Positions 48,709 through 56,547 of a stretch of 64,000 nt of DNA are shown one piece after another; the first letter of the stretch is position 1, and each line of letters begins with the position of its first letter. The notes below the pieces were generated by a model. That model was not told the origin of the DNA and made no database searches. It saw nothing but the letters and a program-made list of their open reading frames with translations. A program made the translations under genes and the position numbers. The DNA is taken from positions 62,001 to 126,000 of the forward strand of contig JAQWAL010000002.1 in NCBI GenBank assembly GCA_028707695.1, given 5' to 3'. Source of the stretch: Bacteroidales bacterium. GTDB taxonomy: Bacteria > Bacteroidota > Bacteroidia > Bacteroidales > UBA932.

Positions 48709-49524
48709 TTATCTGTATCCCCTCTTCAAAAGGGGCTGTTTGTCATAACTAAAAAGAGTATGCAACACAGGATCGGAAAGAACCTCTGGATATGAATACT
48801 CCACCCCGTCAACCAATACTTTATTTTTCACCATCCTTGTGCCATGGCTGTAGTCCACATAAGAATCAATATGGACATTGGTTTCCGGCTGAATCGGTTT
48901 TCCGTCCGGCTTGTGCCACCCATATATTATGACATGGTGGGTCCTGGTGCTGTCAGCCAGTTTTGACGATATCACAATATCTTTTTTAACTCCGGCAATG
49001 AATGTCCCGGGTACCCTGCCGGCAGCTTTCATCTGTGCCTGTATAACCTTGGAATGTTCATATAAAAGATCTGCAGATTCATTCCTCCTGCCCCTTGGAA
49101 TATAATTGAATGGTTCCAGTTTTAGCTCAGCCGCACAGTATATCATATCCACTATTTTTGGAGTCGGCAACCACGCGCCCGACATTTCGCATATCTCTTC
49201 AGAAGCCATGGGTGTCAACGGGAGTGTATAATAATCACCGGAATTACCTATAGCCAAATAATCCGGAGAGACAAAAAACACCACCTCCCTCTTTTTCCCA
49301 TGGGCATCTTCCTGCACTGTTCCAATCTCTGCCCACTCTGTTAAAAACGATGGGTAATTTCCTTTGGCAAACTCTTCTATTGCCAACTTTTCCATTTGCT
49401 GACGGGAAAGCTCCCTTGTCCTTTCATGAAAAAAGGAACCACCTCCGGACTCCTGGGAAAAGAGGAGTCCAAAAGTGGTTGCCATTATCAGCGTACAGAT
49501 GATTCTACATGACATCCGTCTCAT
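48709..49524 (-). CDS. Secreted protein of unknown function
   Basis: 271 residues; signal peptide (about 1-24, ending LLFSQ). I do not recognise the family. Distinctive segments: NYPSFLTEW (about 55-63), WLPTPKIVDMIYCAAELKLEP (about 119-139), VIIYGWHKPDGKPIQP (about 199-214) and HIDSYVDYSHGTRMV (about 218-232). The density of His, Asp, Tyr and Trp in the last two suggests an enzyme active site, which is inference. No membrane segment beyond the signal. Starts 7 bp after the HMA protein and ends 27 bp before the GH9 gene, so probably cotranscribed with both. Confidence 0.7.
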   Translation of the reverse strand: MRRMSCRIICTLIMATTFGLLFSQESGGGSFFHERTRELSRQQMEKLAIEEFAKGNYPSFLTEWAEIGTVQEDAHGKKREVVFFVSPDYLAIGNSGDYYTLPLTPMASEEICEMSGAWLPTPKIVDMIYCAAELKLEPFNYIPRGRRNESADLLYEHSKVIQAQMKAAGRVPGTFIAGVKKDIVISSKLADSTRTHHVIIYGWHKPDGKPIQPETNVHIDSYVDYSHGTRMVKNKVLVDGVEYSYPEVLSDPVLHTLFSYDKQPLLKRGYR

Positions 49525-49531
49525 TCACGTT

Positions 49532-49882
49532 TCATTTTTTTCCTTCCGTTGTTTTTCCTTTTCCTTTCTCTACATCCTTCTTCACCTCAACAGCAGGGTA
49601 TCCAAGTTTGTCAAGCGCTTTTACCAGTGTCTCCTTGTTTGTCTTGTCTGTACGGTACAGGAACCAGATGGTTTGCTTTTCCAGGTCAATTTTCATATCC
49701 TTCACACCTTTTTCGTAAGGCAGTTTGGATTCCAGTTTCTTTTGGCAACTAGGGCAATCAATAGGTACAGAAAACAGTACCTCCGACTCTTTTGAATCTT
49801 TTTTATCCTGGGCACTGGCACTTCCCGAAAACATGAGAAGGGCAGATAATAAAGCGATTGAAATTAATTGAATGGTTTTCAT
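49532..49882 (-). CDS. Periplasmic heavy-metal-associated (HMA) domain protein
   Basis: 116 residues. Signal peptide (1-24, ending ASAQ), then one HMA ferredoxin-like domain (about 35-100) with the metal site IDCPSCQKKLE (CxxC) and the typical VKDMKIDLEKQTIWFLY strand. The C-terminal tail is Lys/Glu-rich. HMA domains bind Cu+ or other soft metals and pass them on. It lies 49 bp downstream of a TonB receptor that carries its own Cys cluster, suggesting a metal relay. Confidence 0.85.
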   Translation of the reverse strand: MKTIQLISIALLSALLMFSGSASAQDKKDSKESEVLFSVPIDCPSCQKKLESKLPYEKGVKDMKIDLEKQTIWFLYRTDKTNKETLVKALDKLGYPAVEVKKDVEKGKGKTTEGKK

Positions 49883-49930
49883 AATAATCTTTGTTTGGTA
49901 AAAATATAAAAAGTTAATTAATAGCAGAAA

Positions 49931-52159
49931 TTATTTCCACAGGGTATACCTTAACCCTGCATAAAATTTTCGTCCTATCAAAGGCCCCCACACTACAGAT
50001 GCATTGAAATCCTGGGAAAAAGGGTTCTCATGATTGAGTATTGCATGCTCCTGCCTGTAATTTGTAAGGTTCTCGACCCCTACGTAAACATCTATGTCCC
50101 TGAATTTCTTTGTAACCTGGCCATAGAACATACCGTAGACAGGAGAAAACCGTCCCATACCGGCAAAATCCGGAATACGAGCAGGGCCGTTCAACTGAGC
50201 GGTAAAATCGAATGTCCATATATTCATCCTGGTGGCATACTGGATATTGAATACACCTTTGTATCGGCTAGTCAAAGGTTTCTCAACCAATCCTTGTCCT
50301 TTGAGTGTTACTTTGGCATCTGTATACCTGAAAGTTGCAAGCATGGTCAGCCTTTCTGCCGGCTCCATATTGAAATCAACTTGGTAAGTATTGGTATATG
50401 ACTTACCATCCAGGTTGTATACAGAGATTTTCCCAAGGTCATACTCTTGGTCGACAATTACCTGGCTATTGAAGTCAGACCTGAAATAATCGAAACTCAA
50501 CGAAGCATCTTCAAATCCAAGTTTGAAATAGCCGGTAAGATTTGCCCCGTATGTCCATGCATCTTCAATATCCAGATTGCTCCAGGACTCTATCCTCCTT
50601 CCGGTCGATAGCATCCCCAGGTTGTCGGGTATAACATTTGCAGAGCGGAATCCCCTGCCGGCCAAAGCCCTGAATATAAGTTTCGGGTCAAACGCATATT
50701 TTACATTTATCCTGGGAGCTGGCAACCATCCATGCATGTTGTTATAATCTGCCCTCATACCTGCAACAACAGAGACTTTTTCTCCCTGGGTGTAGGTATA
50801 TTCACCGTAAAACCCTACTGCATTCTCTTCCCTTCCGGGAAATTGGTCGTAGTAAGAGCCTATATGGTAATCCTTCAAGTGCTCGTCAATATTGTCCGAA
50901 TGGAGGTTCACCCCAAAGGAATACCAGTGGTTTTCCCTAACCATATTCTGGTAAATGACATTAAGGAACACAGAATTTTGGGTTGCATTGTATCCCTTCA
51001 ATCCAAAATAGGAATCCAGGTTGTGGTAAGAGTAATCTGCAACCGTGGCAATGTTTTGAGAGTTATCTGCATTCAAAGGTATACCAACCTTCAGGTAACC
51101 ATTGAAGCCTTTGTTTTTGATATTGGAACCCCACACATCCGTGCTTCCCTCCAAATCTTTGTCAAAATCAATCTGTCCGGCAAGCCTGTCATCGCTCAGG
51201 GCTTTGAACCCGAACCTAACCTGAGCTCCATTCTCTGCCATATACAACCATCTGTTGGAGAGGTTGAACTGCATAGATTTTGGTTCGTCCCTGAAACCAT
51301 CGTGATTCCCGTCGTGCTCAGCCGGATCTTGAGAGAAATGTGCCATTGTCACTGTGCTCCATTTGTTGTTCAACTGCAACGAAGAGGCAATGTTTGCCTC
51401 GGTCCTCAGGACATCACTCAAAAACAGGTTCACAAAGAGAGGCTGTTCTGCAGTAGGTTTGCGATGTTCAAGGTTTATTTGTCCGGAAATAGCTTCCAAG
51501 CCGTTTATGACAGAAGAGGGTCCTTTTGCAATCTGGATACTCTCCAACCATTGACCCGGTACATAAGACAATCCGAATGGTGCTGCAATACCCCTCATCA
51601 CAGGACGGTTCTCGTCCAGCATTTGGGTATAGATGCCGGAAAGTCCCAATAAACGGATTTGCCGGGCTCCCGTGATTGCATCTGCATACCCCACGGTAAC
51701 ACTTGCTGAGTTTTCAAAGCTCTCGGCAAGATTGCAGCAGGCCATTTTGCAGAGTCCTGCAGCAGATATGACCTCGGTTTTCACAGGTGTGAGTTTTGAT
51801 ATATAATTCCCCTGTTGCCTGGTTACAACCCTTGCAGCTTGCAGCTCTGCCCCTTCGGAAATAAGGAACTCAACTGTCTGTTGGTTGGGCTCTACAACTA
51901 CTGTATCTTGTGTATGTCCCACAAAAGTTGCAACCAGCGAAAGTTTTCCGCTGTTTTGCCTGTCAAAGGAGAACCTGCCCTGGTCGTTTGACTCAACCAC
52001 CGTTTGCTTCTCAATCCAATATACCGAAGCATAAGGCATTGGCTCTATCTCTCCGTTTGGTTTCTTTACCTTAACAACACCCGAGAGTGTTTGGGATTGC
52101 AAACTTACGGCAGATAAAAGGGAAAGGGCAATAAATATGATAATTCTGGAAAATTTCAT
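49931..52159 (-). CDS. TonB-dependent outer-membrane receptor, probable metal-linked
   Basis: 742 residues from ATG 52159 (MKFSRIIIF; upstream in-frame ATG rejected because the signal peptide starts here). Signal peptide, carboxypeptidase-regulatory-like beta-sandwich (about 22-105), TonB plug (about 120-230, with TGARQIRLLGLSG and GLEAISGQINLEHRKP) and a 22-strand barrel ending KFYAGLRYTLWK. The plug carries a CKMACC cluster (Cys137, 141, 142), a feature I associate with Bacteroidota receptors found next to HMA proteins. Copper or a metal chelate is the likely ligand. No SusD partner. Confidence 0.87.
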   Translation of the reverse strand: MKFSRIIIFIALSLLSAVSLQSQTLSGVVKVKKPNGEIEPMPYASVYWIEKQTVVESNDQGRFSFDRQNSGKLSLVATFVGHTQDTVVVEPNQQTVEFLISEGAELQAARVVTRQQGNYISKLTPVKTEVISAAGLCKMACCNLAESFENSASVTVGYADAITGARQIRLLGLSGIYTQMLDENRPVMRGIAAPFGLSYVPGQWLESIQIAKGPSSVINGLEAISGQINLEHRKPTAEQPLFVNLFLSDVLRTEANIASSLQLNNKWSTVTMAHFSQDPAEHDGNHDGFRDEPKSMQFNLSNRWLYMAENGAQVRFGFKALSDDRLAGQIDFDKDLEGSTDVWGSNIKNKGFNGYLKVGIPLNADNSQNIATVADYSYHNLDSYFGLKGYNATQNSVFLNVIYQNMVRENHWYSFGVNLHSDNIDEHLKDYHIGSYYDQFPGREENAVGFYGEYTYTQGEKVSVVAGMRADYNNMHGWLPAPRINVKYAFDPKLIFRALAGRGFRSANVIPDNLGMLSTGRRIESWSNLDIEDAWTYGANLTGYFKLGFEDASLSFDYFRSDFNSQVIVDQEYDLGKISVYNLDGKSYTNTYQVDFNMEPAERLTMLATFRYTDAKVTLKGQGLVEKPLTSRYKGVFNIQYATRMNIWTFDFTAQLNGPARIPDFAGMGRFSPVYGMFYGQVTKKFRDIDVYVGVENLTNYRQEHAILNHENPFSQDFNASVVWGPLIGRKFYAGLRYTLWK

Positions 52160-52183
52160 TATTGATAGATTATAGTTAAACAT

Positions 52184-52219
52184 AAAAAACAGTCAACCCA
52201 CCAACCATAGGTCGGTTGA
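52184..52219 (-). terminator. Possible terminator or attenuator before the TonB receptor gene
   Basis: Minus strand TCAACC pairs with GGTTGA (52214-52219 and 52193-52198), enclosing an ACC-ATA-GGT stem, and is followed by a T6 tract (52184-52189). It lies between the HYC_CC_PP gene and the receptor gene and could reduce read-through. Confidence 0.4.
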
Positions 52220-52237
52220 ATATTCAAATATGCCTGA

Positions 52238-52663
52238 CTACAATCTCCACTGCGAAATAACCGGAAGCAGAGGCATCTGCAAAAGCGGTGGTCCATGATA
52301 GGCATCCCGCACATCCAGGTTAGATATGATTTTGTCTCCGGACAAGCATGCCATTAGATAGGGTTGAACATCAATTGTTTTCACATCCGGTGACAGCTCA
52401 ACGGCAACGGTGTTACTCTCTGCATCAACATCCAAATGGTAAATATGGGTATCGCAACAACTTTCATCATGGTTGTTTGCCTGGCACCCCTCGGAATTGC
52501 AAGAGCAATGGTCATGGATTTCGCTGCAATTCTTGTCACTGTTGATCAAAAGAAGGTCCTTGGTACCTTTGTGGTTGCATTCATGTATCCCGAAACCTGT
52601 TGAGGCCAGCATGTAGGCAACCGACAGGATGAACGAAACAACTATTCTTGCAACATTTTTCAT
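52238..52663 (-). CDS. HYC_CC_PP family small secreted protein
   Basis: 141 residues. Hydrophobic N-terminus (about 5-25), then GIHECNHKG (His-x-Cys), a His/Cys-rich centre (CSEIHDHCSCNSEGC, ESCCDTHIYH) and a late HGPPLLQ. These three landmarks fit the Bacteroidota HYC_CC_PP group, usually near TonB receptors and HMA proteins. Probably binds metal in the periplasm; function unproven. A TATATTTG box (minus, 52669-52676) with a TTTG 22 bp further may be its promoter. Confidence 0.8.
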   Translation of the reverse strand: MKNVARIVVSFILSVAYMLASTGFGIHECNHKGTKDLLLINSDKNCSEIHDHCSCNSEGCQANNHDESCCDTHIYHLDVDAESNTVAVELSPDVKTIDVQPYLMACLSGDKIISNLDVRDAYHGPPLLQMPLLPVISQWRL

Positions 52664-52684
52664 ATATGCAAATATAAAACTTAT

Positions 52685-53971
52685 TTAGGAATATTTGCCA
52701 AACAAGTACCTCAAAGGAGAGACAACCCTTTTGAGCAATGATATATCTTGTGTTATAATCTCTGCAATACCATGCATTTCCTGACCTAGTTCCAATTGGT
52801 GGGAATAGGTGGTCCTGACCACAGAGGGGAAATCCAAAGTGACTATATAAACCTTTTGACCTCCCACATTTGCAGGTATAGGAGAGACAGACTTCACAAC
52901 CGTCTCTATAACCCCATATTCCATATAGGGATAACTATCCAGTTTTATATTCACCTTTTGGCCGGAAGCCACTTTGCCTGCACCCGCCAAAGGAATGAAG
53001 ATTTTGGCTGTGACAATCTCCTTTTCTTGCGGAAGGATCGTAAATACGGTTTCACCTGCCAATACATTTTGGTTCTCCTGCCAATAACTGGTAAAAACCA
53101 CAGATCCGTCATCCGGGGCAACCAACAGGTAACTCTCTTCCCAAGCCTTTATGGCTGCCGTCAAAATGGCCAAGTCAGAATCACATGCCCGTTCCATCCT
53201 GGTCCTGGACTCTTCTTTGTCCATCTCTACCTTTAGCAACTCTTGGTTGGCTTGCAGCAACTCCCCTTTGACCCTCACAATCTCTTCCCTTGCACTCTCC
53301 ATTTGTGCGGTTGCCTGCAACATCACCTCCTCTGCCCTGTCCATCTCCTGTTGTGAAATTGCCCTCTCGGCAAAAAGCCCACGCTCCCTTTCCACCTGTT
53401 TCGTTGCCAGGTTGTACCTTCCGGCAGCTATCTCCTCCCTTTTTTTTGCAAGCAACAGTTGATCCTGTTTCACATCTATCTCCTGCTTTAGGGACAAGGC
53501 CATTTTTCCATGAAAATCCAGCTCAAGGAAAGTGAGATACTCATTGTTGCTTTTGACAAAATTGGAATATGCCCCCTGCATCTCTCCCAAAGAGAGGGTA
53601 TCTTGCAACATCATACTCTTCAAGGAAAAACTCTCCAGCATACCAGACATCACAAGGTAGTCCTCAAATTCTGCGGTATTTTCCAACAACGCTATCGCAT
53701 CTCCCTTTTGGACTACAGAGTTGTTCTCCTTGAAAACCCTTTCCAGCCTGCCCGTTTTTTTTGCAACCACACTTATTGGCATGTTTCGGGAACTCAAAAC
53801 CACTGGTGCTTTGATAATATCGGGATACTTCATTATGGCAGACAATGTCAGGAACAAAACCACAATCCCCAGGAACATGACACTCCCCGACCTCACCAAC
53901 CATGCGGGGGGGCGGGACAAGATATCATTGACTTCATCAGAGCGTACTTCGTACTTCCTTCCTTTAGACAT
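52685..53971 (-). CDS. HlyD-family membrane fusion protein (peptide exporter adaptor)
   Basis: 428 residues. One N-terminal membrane helix (about 29-50), lipoyl-like halves (VVAKKTGRLERVFKENNSVVQKGDAI near 75-100 and the returning LLVAPDDGSVVFTSYW near 275), a long coiled-coil hairpin between them (about 130-265) and a beta-barrel with GQKVNIKLDSYPYMEYG. Adaptor of a type I peptide exporter, linking the inner-membrane ABC protein to an outer-membrane duct; no TolC-like gene is present here. Its ATG overlaps the exporter stop by 8 bp, so translation is coupled. Confidence 0.92.
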   Translation of the reverse strand: MSKGRKYEVRSDEVNDILSRPPAWLVRSGSVMFLGIVVLFLTLSAIMKYPDIIKAPVVLSSRNMPISVVAKKTGRLERVFKENNSVVQKGDAIALLENTAEFEDYLVMSGMLESFSLKSMMLQDTLSLGEMQGAYSNFVKSNNEYLTFLELDFHGKMALSLKQEIDVKQDQLLLAKKREEIAAGRYNLATKQVERERGLFAERAISQQEMDRAEEVMLQATAQMESAREEIVRVKGELLQANQELLKVEMDKEESRTRMERACDSDLAILTAAIKAWEESYLLVAPDDGSVVFTSYWQENQNVLAGETVFTILPQEKEIVTAKIFIPLAGAGKVASGQKVNIKLDSYPYMEYGVIETVVKSVSPIPANVGGQKVYIVTLDFPSVVRTTYSHQLELGQEMHGIAEIITQDISLLKRVVSPLRYLFGKYS

Positions 53972-56156
53972 ACAGCTGGTTCTTTACCAATTCATAATAC
54001 ACATTTGCATTTGCCACCAGCTCCTTATGCGTACCTTGCTCTACAATCATACCTCTGTCCAGTACAATTATATTGTCGGCATTCTTGACGGTACTAAGGC
54101 GGTGCGCAACAACAACAACAGTTTTGCCTTCGAAAAATTGGTCCAGGTTCTTCATTATTTCCCGTTCATTCTTAGCATCCAGAGCGTTGGTGGCCTCGTC
54201 AAATATTATGAATTCAGGGTCCTTGTAAACGGCCCTTGCTATAAGTATCCTCTGTTTTTGCCCCTGGCTAAGGCCAAGTCCTTCCTGACCTATTTTCGTA
54301 TTGTACGCCAAAGGTAACGATTCTATGAAATCTTTTATACAAGCAGTCTCAACAGCCTTGTAAAGTTTTTCCATATCTATGTGTTCTGTACCAGGAGCAA
54401 TATTCCTGGCTATGGTGTCAGAAAAGATATACCCATCCTGCATCACCACACCGCATTTTCCCCTCCAGGCACTCATGCTCATGGAGTCGAAAGGCATCTC
54501 TCCATATCTCAGCTCCCCGGCTGTAGGCTTGTAAAACCCAAGCAACAGCTTCACCAGGGTGGTCTTTCCGCTCCCGCTCATACCCACTATTGCAGTTATT
54601 TTCTTTGGAGAAACAGTCATGTTCAGTTTTTTAAGGACCAATGGAGACCCGGCCCCTTCGTAACGGAAAGAGAGGTCTTCCAAAAGGATAGGTTTGCAGG
54701 CAGGAATTTCATGTACCAGTGAGTTTCCTGGTCTCTCCTCATCCTCTTTGTCATGCACCTCTGCCAACCTTTCCAAACTTATCTTTGCATCCTGCGAGCT
54801 CCTGATAAACCCGACTATCCCTGCAAGCGGAGCATTTAGTTGTCCTATTATATATTGCACAGAGAGCATCATTCCCAAAGTAAGTTCCCCGTTCAAAACC
54901 GCATTTGCTGCCAATACGGTTATCAAAATATTTTTGATTTGGTTGATCAATGTCGCTCCGGCATCCTGATACTGGCCCAAAGACAAACTCTTTATATTCA
55001 GTTTGAACAACCTGGCCTGTATATGCTCCCATTCCCATCTTTTCTGATTCTCGCAACTGGTCAGTTTGATCTCCTGCATTCCTGCTATCAGCTGGATGAT
55101 TGAACTTTGGTTTGCAGCGTTTTGGGTGAAAGTACGATTGTCAATCTCCCTTCTTTTTTTCATGAACAGCAGAACCCAGCCCACGTAAAAAGCAGAGGTA
55201 GCAATAAAGACAGAAAAGACCAGCAGGTTGTAATAGAGCAACACGGCTCCGAATATCACAATGTTTACCATGGAAAAAAGGACAGACAAAGAAGAGCCGG
55301 TAAGGAAAGATTGTATCCTTTTATGGTCTCCTATCCTTTGCAGAAGGTCCCCAGTATTACGGCTGTCAAAAAAACCTACCGGAAGCCTCATCAGCTTACC
55401 CAAAAAATCCGATATCAAAGAGATGTTTATCCTTGTCCCAAGGTGCAACAATATCCACCCCCTTACAAAATCCACCGAAGCTGCACTCAAAGAGAGCATT
55501 AGTTGGGCTGCCAGCACCAGCCATATAAATCCTATATCCCTGGTTCCTATTCCAATATCCACTATACTCTGTGTGAGGAACGGAAACAGAAGCTGTATCA
55601 AGCTACCGGCAACAAGACCGGCAACCAATTGTGTCATGAGCCTTTTGTGAGGTTTCAAATAGGAGAGCAAGAAAGGGATTCCTCTCCTGGAGATACTATC
55701 CTCCTCTGCCTCATAAAATTTTGGTGTAGGTTCCAAAAAAAGAGCAATGCCTCTCCCTTCTCCTCCCGATACTGTGCTGAACCAGGATTTACAAAATTCC
55801 GCAACCCCAAGTTTGACCTTGCCAGTTGCAGGGTCGGCAATATATATTTTCCTATCTGCACCTTTACCTTTTACATTGTAGAGTACCACAAAATGGTTTT
55901 GGTTCCAGTGGACAATTGCAGGCAAGTTTGCTTTGCAGAGTTCTTCAAAGGAGAGACGTGCTCCCAAAGACCTTAAACCTATGCTTTCTGCGGCTTTGCT
56001 AATCCCCAGCAAATTCACACCCAGCTTTCCCTTTTCGCTGCGTTCCCTTAAATTTTCCAGGCTAAAATGTTTCCCATGGTGCATTGCAACCATCCGCAAA
56101 GCTGCCGGACCGCAGTCGGTAGCATCTATCTGGGCAAAATATCTAAATCTTTTCAA
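53964..56156 (-). CDS. Peptidase-containing ABC transporter (C39) for double-glycine peptides
   Basis: 730 residues. C39 protease domain (1-125: Cys15 in ATDCGPAAL, His88 in NQNHFVVLY, Asp108 in IADPATGKV), transmembrane domain (about 165-450, six helices) and ABC ATPase (about 485-725: GMSGSGKTTLVK, GLSQGQKQRILIARA, FIIFDEATNALD). It cleaves leader peptides after Gly-Gly and exports the rest. The only usable start is TTG 56156, behind AGAGGG; the in-frame stop is five codons upstream. The nearby double-glycine peptide is the obvious substrate. Two GCTCA boxes lie 80-100 bp upstream. Confidence 0.95.
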   Translation of the reverse strand: MKRFRYFAQIDATDCGPAALRMVAMHHGKHFSLENLRERSEKGKLGVNLLGISKAAESIGLRSLGARLSFEELCKANLPAIVHWNQNHFVVLYNVKGKGADRKIYIADPATGKVKLGVAEFCKSWFSTVSGGEGRGIALFLEPTPKFYEAEEDSISRRGIPFLLSYLKPHKRLMTQLVAGLVAGSLIQLLFPFLTQSIVDIGIGTRDIGFIWLVLAAQLMLSLSAASVDFVRGWILLHLGTRINISLISDFLGKLMRLPVGFFDSRNTGDLLQRIGDHKRIQSFLTGSSLSVLFSMVNIVIFGAVLLYYNLLVFSVFIATSAFYVGWVLLFMKKRREIDNRTFTQNAANQSSIIQLIAGMQEIKLTSCENQKRWEWEHIQARLFKLNIKSLSLGQYQDAGATLINQIKNILITVLAANAVLNGELTLGMMLSVQYIIGQLNAPLAGIVGFIRSSQDAKISLERLAEVHDKEDEERPGNSLVHEIPACKPILLEDLSFRYEGAGSPLVLKKLNMTVSPKKITAIVGMSGSGKTTLVKLLLGFYKPTAGELRYGEMPFDSMSMSAWRGKCGVVMQDGYIFSDTIARNIAPGTEHIDMEKLYKAVETACIKDFIESLPLAYNTKIGQEGLGLSQGQKQRILIARAVYKDPEFIIFDEATNALDAKNEREIMKNLDQFFEGKTVVVVAHRLSTVKNADNIIVLDRGMIVEQGTHKELVANANVYYELVKNQLYV

Positions 56157-56177
56157 AAATATCCCTCTTTAAAAAAA

Positions 56178-56216
56178 TGTAAACCACACCTGTAAACATA
56201 ATGGAAATCATGTTTA
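56178..56216. repeat. TGTAAAC direct repeats and small hairpin upstream of the exporter gene
   Basis: TGTAAAC occurs at 56178-56184 and 56191-56197. The second copy also forms a 7-bp inverted repeat, TAAACAT (56193-56199) with ATGTTTA (56210-56216). Read leftward, the segment includes TATGTTTA, one base from the -7 consensus. It lies within the exporter leader or promoter. Confidence 0.35.
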
Positions 56217-56236
56217 TTTTTTAATTAAATATCTGT

Positions 56237-56258
56237 TTTTGAGCTTCTTATGAGCTTT
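56237..56258 (-). promoter_or_regulatory. Two GCTCA boxes, 11-bp period, upstream of the exporter gene
   Basis: Minus strand AAAGCTCATAA then GAAGCTCAAAA, GCTCA cores exactly 11 bp apart (56251-56255 and 56240-56244). Same core, flanks and period as the three boxes before the kinase gene. Tandem direct repeats with an 11-bp period are the usual target of OmpR/PhoB-type regulators. They lie about 80-100 bp upstream of the exporter start. Confidence 0.6.
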
Positions 56259-56283
56259 CTACCGAATTCCTTTGAGGGTTCCC

Positions 56284-56430
56284 TTAGGGTTGTACCTCCT
56301 CATCATCTACCTCTTCTTCTATAATAAAATACCAAACATTCCCGTATTTGTCGGTAATTTCAACTACTCTGTCACCACCTACTACATTGACCATCTCTTG
56401 GTCGTTCAATTTTTCAAATGTTGTTTCCAT
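56284..56430 (-). CDS. Double-glycine leader peptide precursor
   Basis: 48 residues from ATG 56430 (in-frame ATGs at 56475 and 56523 would add 15 or 31 residues without leader character). The leader METTFEKLNDQEMVNVVGG has the LxxxEMxxVxGG form recognised by C39 peptidases. Cleavage would release 29 residues beginning DRVVEITDKYG, centred on the aromatic NVWYFII and ending in a run of Glu/Asp with EVQP. By count it has 10 acidic and 2 basic residues, so it is strongly anionic and has no Cys. Sits between the exporter gene (128 bp downstream) and the divergent kinase. A signalling role is more likely than a classic cationic bacteriocin. Confidence 0.75.
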   Translation of the reverse strand: METTFEKLNDQEMVNVVGGDRVVEITDKYGNVWYFIIEEEVDDEEVQP

Positions 56431-56514
56431 AACTGCAAATTTTGAATTGTGATTAATGTTGTTGTTGTTTTGCATTACAAATAAATTAATAATATTTCGT
56501 AGATTTGTACATGT

Positions 56515-56547
56515 AATGCTCAAGGAATGCTCACAAATTGCTCAAAA
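56515..56547 (+). promoter_or_regulatory. Three tandem GCTCA boxes, 11-bp period, directly before the kinase gene
   Basis: AATGCTCAAGG, AATGCTCACAA, ATTGCTCAAAA: three adjoining 11-bp units with GCTCA at 56518, 56529 and 56540, ending at the kinase ATG. A TAGATTTG -7-like box lies at 56500-56507. If that is the promoter, the boxes are in the leader and would favour repression of the kinase. For the leftward peptide gene they lie upstream, where an activator could act. Confidence 0.65.
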
